From Fimbriimonadia bacterium (GTDB taxonomy: Bacteria > Armatimonadota > Fimbriimonadia > Fimbriimonadales > Fimbriimonadaceae), in contig JALGXY010000362.1 of assembly GCA_029824495.1 (NCBI GenBank), positions 1 to 9,646 on the forward strand: DNA of 9,646 nt, written 5' to 3'. The position numbers and the translations under genes are program-made. Below, one piece after another: positions 5,376 through 9,646 of the stretch (positions within the stretch are counted from its first letter, which is position 1; each line of letters opens with the position of its first letter). The notes under the pieces are model-generated. The model was not told the origin of the DNA. It saw only the letters and a list, made by a program, of their open reading frames with translations, and did not search any database.

Positions 5376-6612
5376 GAGCACCAATTGGTTCGGCATGGAA
5401 ACGACGGAATTTAAAGCTCCATCAAACGCCACTTTTGAGCGTATTGGCGAAAACACCATGGTGGTCAACATGGGGCCTCAGCACCCCTCGACCCACGGCG
5501 TTCTTCGTCTCATCATCGAGCTCGAAGGCGAGACCATTATCCAGTGCCGCTGTGTGATCGGCTACCTGCACACAGGCATGGAGAAAGAGGCCGAATTCCA
5601 GTCCTATCACAAGTGCACGGTCATGACCGACCGCATGGACTACCTGAACGCCAACGGCAACAACCTTGCCCACGCGCTCGCTGTCGAAAAACTGCTTCAG
5701 TGCGAGATCCCTAAACGCGGCCAGTACCTCCGCGTGATCTTGGCTGAGCTGAGCCGAATCGCCAGCCACTGTGTCTGGCTCGGCACCCACGCGCTCGATA
5801 TGGGCGCGATGACCCCGTTCTTCTACATCATGCAGCAGCGAGAACTGGTGCTCGATCTATTCGAGCTCTTCTCAGGCGTACGCATGATGCCGAGCTGGAT
5901 CGTCCCTGGCGGTCTGCGCGGCGACATGCCGGACGAGTTTGAAGAGCGGCTAAGAAAGTTCTTGATCGAGTTCCCCAAGGAGCTCGAAGTTGTCGAGAAC
6001 ATGCTCGTCGAGAACCCCATCTGGAAAGAGCGAACCCAAGGCGTCGGCATCCTGACCGGCAAAGAGGCGCTCGAGCTCGGCTGTTCCGGCCCGATCGCCC
6101 GCGCAAGCGGAGTCCCGTTCGACCTGCGAAAGTCGAACCCGTACTGCAGCTACGAAGACTTCGATTTCGAGATCCCGGTCGGCAAGGTCGGCGACACCTA
6201 CGATCGATTCCTCGTCCGCATCGCCGAGATGAAGGAGTCGAACAAGATTCTGCAGCAGGCGATCGACAACCTGCCTTCCGGCCCGTACAACACGCTCGAC
6301 CGGAAGATCGCTCCGCCGCCACGCGAAGAGATCGACACCTCGATGGAGTCGCTCATCCACCACTTTAAGCTCTACACCGAAGGCTTCCGCCCGCCGGTCG
6401 GCGAGGCGTATGCCGGCATCGAAGGCTCGAAAGGCGAACTCGGTTTCTATGTGATCAGCGACGGCTCGAACCGCCCGTACCGATGGCACGAACGCCCGAG
6501 CAGCTTCATGAACCTGAAGTCTCTCGAGGTGCTTTCGGTGGGCAAGATGATCGCCGACGTCATCGCGATCATCGGCTCGATCGACATCGTGCTCGGCGAA
6601 ATCGACCGCTAA
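5374..6612 (+). CDS. nuoD: NADH-quinone oxidoreductase subunit D
   Basis: NuoD (49-kDa subunit, related to NiFe-hydrogenase large subunits) lines the quinone-binding cavity of complex I with NuoB. From the ATG at 5374 it has 412 residues, a normal length. Clear motifs are MGPQHPSTHGVLR (33-45), with the HPSTHG loop at the quinone site, GYLHTGMEKEAE (63-74), DRMDYL (86-91), RVILAELSRIASH, GGLRGD, GCSGP.RASGVPFDLRKSNPY and the C-terminal IADVIAIIGSIDIVLGEIDR. In the usual R-x-P-S-F segment one Pro is Ser (RPSSF). The start is uncertain. ATG 5374 is preferred because its first codons fit the local codon pattern, but ATG 5395 also works; neither has a Shine-Dalgarno site. It lies behind a strong terminator, about 2.2 kb from nuoC, and so needs its own promoter. 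Confidence 0.95.
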   Translation: MSTNWFGMETTEFKAPSNATFERIGENTMVVNMGPQHPSTHGVLRLIIELEGETIIQCRCVIGYLHTGMEKEAEFQSYHKCTVMTDRMDYLNANGNNLAHALAVEKLLQCEIPKRGQYLRVILAELSRIASHCVWLGTHALDMGAMTPFFYIMQQRELVLDLFELFSGVRMMPSWIVPGGLRGDMPDEFEERLRKFLIEFPKELEVVENMLVENPIWKERTQGVGILTGKEALELGCSGPIARASGVPFDLRKSNPYCSYEDFDFEIPVGKVGDTYDRFLVRIAEMKESNKILQQAIDNLPSGPYNTLDRKIAPPPREEIDTSMESLIHHFKLYTEGFRPPVGEAYAGIEGSKGELGFYVISDGSNRPYRWHERPSSFMNLKSLEVLSVGKMIADVIAIIGSIDIVLGEIDR

Positions 6613-7145
6613 TCGCCCTTGAAGACCGGATCGAAGTTGAGTGTCGACAGGTCGTCGACCATCTTCGCATGGGTGTCGAGAAACGCGACGGCATATCCCT
6701 CCGGGCCCTTCTTTTCCGCATAGACCAGAACCGTACTGTCGAGGTCGGTCAGATCCTTGATATCAAGGCCTGCGATCTTGGGGTTCGGCAGGAAGACCCC
6801 TCCCGTGGGAACCTCAAACAGCTCGAACGACCTTGTGTAGTCGTACAGCGAATCGGACATCTCGAGATGTGTGCTGAAGTTGACTGGGAAGTGATCGTCA
6901 TGGTCCGCTAGGTAAATCGCGGTGCTTGTGCCGATCTGCTTGGCGTTCGACAGTGACGAATGCCGTCCTGAATCCCTTGATACTGCAAAAACTGGATACA
7001 AGAATACGGCCGATACCAGCAAAATGAGCCCGATCATGACCACGATCGTGTGCCTTTGATCCCACCAGAGCATGTGCAGCCGGATTCGTGGATGCTGACC
7101 AGCTATCTTGTGGGCGGCCTTCGGATCAATCGGCTGATCACTCAC
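6609..7145 (-). CDS. Membrane-anchored pilin-core protein without prepilin signal (cassette gene 3)
   Basis: The 178-residue product starts with a basic, His-rich N-terminus (1-32) and has one membrane helix (about 33-53, ending FLYPVFA). Its exported part opens with [21 protein letters not shown] (64-84), almost the same as the prepilin at 3336-4211, and ends with AFLDTHAKMV (154-163). PNPKIAG (120-126) and STVLVYAE (137-144) fit the core of the same family. The FTLIE prepilin-peptidase site is absent, so it should stay anchored with N-in topology. The GTG start at 7145 overlaps the upstream gene by 8 nt and has GAGGA eight bases before it. Its TAG interlocks with the TAA of convergent nuoD (6609-6612). 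The function is unknown. Confidence 0.85.
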   Translation of the reverse strand: MSDQPIDPKAAHKIAGQHPRIRLHMLWWDQRHTIVVMIGLILLVSAVFLYPVFAVSRDSGRHSSLSNAKQIGTSTAIYLADHDDHFPVNFSTHLEMSDSLYDYTRSFELFEVPTGGVFLPNPKIAGLDIKDLTDLDSTVLVYAEKKGPEGYAVAFLDTHAKMVDDLSTLNFDPVFKGD

Positions 7146-7650
7146 CAGCCTCTTCCTCTTCTGCCAATTCAGGGGTGAAGTTCAGCTCGCTCAGCTCTTC
7201 GACAATCTCACCACGGCCATCGGCATAGCAGACCCGGTGGCCCTTGCCAACCGGATTGGCAGAGTAGAACATCACGGTATCCCGCGCGTTCGATATCGAC
7301 TCGAGATTCACGCCTTCCAGCTCCGGATTCGGCCGAAACCGAATGCCATCCGCGTCGAAGAAACTCTCCCTGGATCTCAGATAGGGATAGATGGTCATCT
7401 CCAAGTCATTAGGATTGCCGAATTGAGAAGGCAGGAGGCCATCCCAGTCGACTGAATAGATGATCGCCGCCGTTGAGAGCTGCTTGATTCTCGTCAGACC
7501 TAAATCACCTCCGTCAGGATTTCCCGGCTCAGCAATCACCGGCGCATCGCCATCTTTAGAGTCAAACAGAGGCAATTGAGTCGCTGCGAGCAGCAGAGCG
7601 GCAGCGACGATCCCGCCGATCACATAGGTCAGATTCGATGTCTTCTTCAT
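7138..7650 (-). CDS. Membrane-anchored pilin-core-like protein (cassette gene 2)
   Basis: The 170-residue product has a short MKK N-terminus and one membrane helix (about 8-28). A Pro/Gly/Asp-rich linker leads to a domain starting TRIKQLSTAAIIYSVDWDG (53-71). Further marks are IYPYLRSRESFF (87-98), RPNPELEGVNLESI (106-119), DTVMFYSA (124-131) and RVCYADGRGEIV (139-150), and it ends in an acidic EEEEAGE tail. These positions match, in order, the KQ...D.DG, L.PY..S...F, N..L.G, TV.FY and ADGH elements of prepilin-family globular domains. There is no prepilin-peptidase site. The ATG at 7650 is preferred over the one at 7656 because AGAGGG lies a proper distance from it and abuts the other. It overlaps the next gene by 8 nt, so the two are translated together. 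Confidence 0.82.
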   Translation of the reverse strand: MKKTSNLTYVIGGIVAAALLLAATQLPLFDSKDGDAPVIAEPGNPDGGDLGLTRIKQLSTAAIIYSVDWDGLLPSQFGNPNDLEMTIYPYLRSRESFFDADGIRFRPNPELEGVNLESISNARDTVMFYSANPVGKGHRVCYADGRGEIVEELSELNFTPELAEEEEAGE

Positions 7651-7707
7651 GTTCATCCCCTCTAAGGCACCGCCCCTTCCATGTCTTTTCCGGAGCGAAG
7701 TGCGTTG

Positions 7708-8280
7708 TCATTCGGCGCCCCCCCCTAACTTCTCACCAGCCTCCACTGGATGCACGGTTCCATCTAGAACGATCTGCCAGCCACGGCCACCTTCGCTTTC
7801 CCGAACCGCGAACAGAGGTGTCGATTCAGCAAGACCCGCGAGTTCAGCTCCTTCCAGTTCGGGGTTGGGAGTCAGGATCCAGCCCTCGGGGAAACTTTCA
7901 GGCATCTCTGAGCCGATCAGCCTGCCGATGTCCTGCGCCAGCAGATCTTTGTCGCCCATGTCTGCCAGAAAGATGCCGCCGTTCAACTCGGCCCGCGAAA
8001 CCGTCAACTGATGCCAGACCTTTAGGCTGCACCGGAGGCTGATCCAGCGGCGTGCCGCCGGCCCTTCTCGCTCGCTGCGTGCCACCATTGCGGCATAGAG
8101 TCTCTTCCGTTCTAAGGCTTCAAACTGCCGCTGTGCAGCCGCCTCGATTAGCGGCCGAAACGGGAGCAATGCCGTCACCAGCAGGACCATCGCTACCAGG
8201 AGATTTGATCCGGCCCGACGGGCGTACTGACCCACCATGATCCGGTGGATCATCTTCAGATCCTCCTGTCCCAAAGACAT
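7708..8280 (-). CDS. Membrane-anchored, divergent pilin-core-like protein (cassette gene 1)
   Basis: The 190-residue product has a basic amphipathic N-terminus (1-24, with HR and RR), one membrane helix (about 26-42) and a charged helical stretch (47-72) that may form a coiled coil. The domain from about 84 on is the most diverged of the three, but keeps TPNPELEGAELAGL (137-150) and GWQIVLDGTVHPV (167-179), the counterparts of RPNPELEG and RVCYADGRGEIV in the next gene. Cys84 is its only Cys. The ATG at 8280 has GGAG six bases upstream; an in-frame TTG at 8328 is less likely. Near the C-terminus there is a run of eight G (coding strand, 7718-7725) encoding part of LGGG. It is the first gene of a probable three-gene operon. 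The function is unknown. Confidence 0.75.
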   Translation of the reverse strand: MSLGQEDLKMIHRIMVGQYARRAGSNLLVAMVLLVTALLPFRPLIEAAAQRQFEALERKRLYAAMVARSEREGPAARRWISLRCSLKVWHQLTVSRAELNGGIFLADMGDKDLLAQDIGRLIGSEMPESFPEGWILTPNPELEGAELAGLAESTPLFAVRESEGGRGWQIVLDGTVHPVEAGEKLGGGAE

Positions 8281-8412
8281 GCGATTCTCCGTCGCAGTCT
8301 CGCTTTCCTGCCCTAAGAAGCTGAACAAAAGTGCCCTCTCTTACTCCACTATAACAACAGATTCTGGGAACCGTGCCACACTGGGCCTCATTCTCTAAAT
8401 CGAGAGGACACT
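8281..8412. promoter_or_regulatory. Divergent promoter region between the pilin-core cassette and the peroxiredoxin gene
   Basis: The 132-bp gap separates two divergent genes. TATAAC at 8350-8355 is a fair -10 box for the peroxiredoxin, giving a leader of about 50 nt. The overlapping TATAGT on the minus strand (8353-8348) could serve the cassette. No -35 element at normal spacing stands out for either. AGAGGA (8403-8408) is the peroxiredoxin ribosome-binding site, four bases before its ATG. Sharing one A/T core could make the two promoters exclude each other. Confidence 0.4.
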
Positions 8413-9045
8413 ATGGGACTCCAATTAGGCGACATCGTTCCGGATTTCACACAGGACGCAGTAGGCGGCCCTATCAATTTTCACGAGTTCATCGGCGACA
8501 GCTGGACGGTGCTTTTTTCGCACCCGAAAGACTTCACTCCGGTCTGCACCACTGAGCTCGGTCAGGTCAGCAAACTCAAGCCTGAGTTCGACCGCCGCGG
8601 CGTTAAAGTGGTCGGCCTGAGCTGCGACACGATGGAGCAGCACATGGGCTGGATCGGCGACATCGAGGAGACTCAGGGTCACGCGCTCAACTTCCCCCTC
8701 ATCGCAGATGCCGACAAGTCAGTGGCAAACGCCTACGACATGATCCACCCGAATTCTGGCGACGTGATGACCGTCCGCACGGTCTTTATCATCGACCCGA
8801 ACAAGAAGCTGCGCCTGACGCTCACCTACCCCGCGCCGACCGGCCGGAACTTCGAAGAGATCCTGCGAGTGATCGACTCGCTTCAGCTCACCGATTCGCA
8901 CAAGATCGCCACCCCAGTCAACTGGAAGCAGGGCGAAGACGTGATCATCCTGCCTTCGGTCTCGAACGAAGCTGCCCAGGAGATGTTCCCGGATGGCTGG
9001 GACGAGCAGAAGCCGTACCTGCGGGTCATGAAGCAGCCGAAGTAG
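8413..9045 (+). CDS. 1-Cys peroxiredoxin (Prx6 type)
   Basis: This thiol peroxidase reduces hydrogen peroxide and organic hydroperoxides in the cytoplasm. The 210 residues fit the Prx6 group, which is longer than AhpC. The active-site segment HPKDFTPVCTTE (37-48) holds the peroxidatic Cys45 with the Pro and Thr of the PxxxTxxC motif, and the conserved Arg lies in VRTVFIIDP (about 120-128). The C-terminal part ATPVNWKQGEDVIILP and YLRVMKQPK is characteristic of Prx6. A second Cys (71, in GLSCDTM) is inside the fold, not at the usual resolving position, which supports a 1-Cys mechanism needing an external thiol. The ATG has a good ribosome-binding site (AGAGGA). The stop lies only four bases from the convergent neighbour's stop. 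Confidence 0.95.
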   Translation: MGLQLGDIVPDFTQDAVGGPINFHEFIGDSWTVLFSHPKDFTPVCTTELGQVSKLKPEFDRRGVKVVGLSCDTMEQHMGWIGDIEETQGHALNFPLIADADKSVANAYDMIHPNSGDVMTVRTVFIIDPNKKLRLTLTYPAPTGRNFEEILRVIDSLQLTDSHKIATPVNWKQGEDVIILPSVSNEAAQEMFPDGWDEQKPYLRVMKQPK

Positions 9046-9049
9046 CCAG

Positions 9050-9646
9050 CTAATCATATGCCTGAGCCGGCTTGAATACGAGCTGGCTCAGGTTCCCAAC
9101 CGCTCCAGTATCTGGGCCGCCCTGGCCCATTCGAAGCTTTAAAATCTGCCTTCCGGCGGCCAGCCTGATCTTCCCTGTCACCTTCTTCCAGTTCTGCCAA
9201 CCCCCTGTATCGGGGATATTCAGAACGGCAGAATCTCTCCGATCCGCAGTGTCGATGTGGAGCGCACCTCCCCGGCCATCTGAGGCACACTCGAGTTCGA
9301 TGTTGAATTCGCCCGCCATCGAGACATCGACCTGGTAGGTCAGCCATTCACCTGGCTGCGTCCACCCGACGCTGAAGTTAGAATCGGCTCCGATCGAAAT
9401 TCCGATATCGACAGCTTCATCCAGTCGGTAGCTGCTGCCCTTATTGTTGGCATCAGCATCCGAATAGCCGACGCCTTCCCCTGGCAGAAAGTCTGCAATC
9501 TTGACCGGACCTGGAATCGAAAAGATCGGAGATCCCTGGAATCGATTCTGACGATCCCACTCTTGGAACTTCTCAGCCCGCGCAATCCTTCTTTTCTCGA
9601 TCGCCTCAAGATCAACTGTTAGATTGAGGTCTCGATAAACTCGGAC
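9050..9646 (-). CDS. C-terminal part of a protein ending in a CBM6-like carbohydrate-binding domain (5' end outside window)
   Basis: The minus-strand frame is open from the right edge to a TAG at 9050-9052, giving 198 residues of a larger protein. About residues 1-45 of the visible part are a charged stretch (RRIARAEKFQEWDRQNRF), probably the end of an upstream domain. The rest matches a CBM6 beta-sandwich: EGVGYSDADANNKG, YRLDEAVDI, VGWTQPGEWLTYQVDV, MAGEFNIELECAS, GGWQNWKKVTGKIRLAAG and a final NLSQLVF. The Trp in GGWQNW and the Tyr/Trp in GEWLTY are typical sugar-stacking or core positions. Such modules usually end secreted glycoside hydrolases, so this may be a polysaccharide-degrading enzyme, but the catalytic part is not visible. 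An internal ATG at 9319 lies in the middle of the domain and is not the start. Confidence 0.8.
   Translation of the reverse strand, partial: VRVYRDLNLTVDLEAIEKRRIARAEKFQEWDRQNRFQGSPIFSIPGPVKIADFLPGEGVGYSDADANNKGSSYRLDEAVDIGISIGADSNFSVGWTQPGEWLTYQVDVSMAGEFNIELECASDGRGGALHIDTADRRDSAVLNIPDTGGWQNWKKVTGKIRLAAGRQILKLRMGQGGPDTGAVGNLSQLVFKPAQAYD
9061..9092. other. Hairpin at the convergent junction, inside the last codons of the CBM6 gene
   Basis: CCTGAGCCGGCT (9061-9072) and AGCTGGCTCAGG (9081-9092) form a 12-bp stem with one G-T pair and an 8-base loop. It lies 16 bases after the peroxiredoxin stop and within the C-terminal coding part of the opposite gene. No T run follows on the plus strand. It may slow or end peroxiredoxin transcription, but it also encodes protein, so the pairing may be chance. 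Confidence 0.3.

Noticed and set aside
5828..6489. Long minus-strand open frames inside nuoD
   Set aside because: They arise from the codon bias of a GC-rich gene; their composition is Arg/Ser-rich or featureless, and nuoD is unambiguous on the other strand.
6642..6660. Two GTCGAC copies and a GGTCGTCGACC inverted repeat inside cassette gene 3
   Set aside because: Short, within coding sequence, and expected by chance in a GC-rich gene using GTC and GAC codons; no support for a site.
9054..9347. Second minus-strand frame in the CBM6 region
   Set aside because: It is the out-of-frame shadow of the CBM6 reading frame, Arg-rich with no recognisable motif.
1..9646. CRISPR arrays, tRNA, rRNA, insertion sequences, phage genes
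   Set aside because: No regularly spaced repeats, no cloverleaf or rRNA signature, and no transposase or integrase motif were seen on either strand.

Overview
The window looks like chromosomal DNA of a moderately GC-rich bacterium, most likely a member of the Armatimonadota (Fimbriimonas-like). That is an inference. It rests on the prepilin at 3336-4211, whose N-terminus continues into ILFPVFA...AK and whose C-terminal region carries an ADTHAK motif. This combination is typical of the large prepilin families of that phylum. It also rests on promoter boxes placed for leaderless mRNAs. No phage, transposon, CRISPR, rRNA or tRNA sequence was seen.

Layout. (1) 1-2057, minus strand: tryptophan genes in the order trpD-trpC-trpF, each pair overlapping by 4 nt; trpF runs off the left edge. 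(2) 2058-2107: a 50-bp divergent promoter region. (3) 2108-3150, plus strand: nuoA and nuoC of respiratory complex I, overlapping by 1 nt, with no nuoB between or beside them. (4) 3151-5304, plus strand: a type IV-like prepilin behind an unusually palindromic leader, a 61-residue lipoprotein and a 225-residue lipoprotein, separated by strong hairpins and closed by a canonical intrinsic terminator. (5) 5374-6612, plus strand: nuoD, cut off from nuoA/C by that block and so probably transcribed on its own. (6) 6609-8280, minus strand: three consecutive genes for small single-pass membrane proteins. Their exported parts look like the globular core of the prepilin family, but none has a prepilin-peptidase signal. 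The last gene ends tail-to-tail with nuoD over 4 nt. (7) 8413-9045, plus strand: a 1-Cys peroxiredoxin of the Prx6 type. (8) 9050-9646, minus strand: the 3' end of a gene whose product ends in a CBM6-like carbohydrate-binding domain.

The trp and nuo genes are ordinary housekeeping functions. The accessory interest is the pilin-like material. One standard prepilin sits inside a broken nuo cluster, and a three-gene cassette of leaderless pilin-core proteins lies on the other side of nuoD. The first residues of that core ([23 protein letters not shown] in pattern) match at 20 of 23 positions between the prepilin and the protein at 6609-7145. All four proteins keep an N-x-x-[L/I]-x-G element and a late motif related to ADTHAK. 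The cassette is the best candidate here for an undescribed system: pilin-like domains permanently tethered to the membrane rather than released by prepilin peptidase for assembly.
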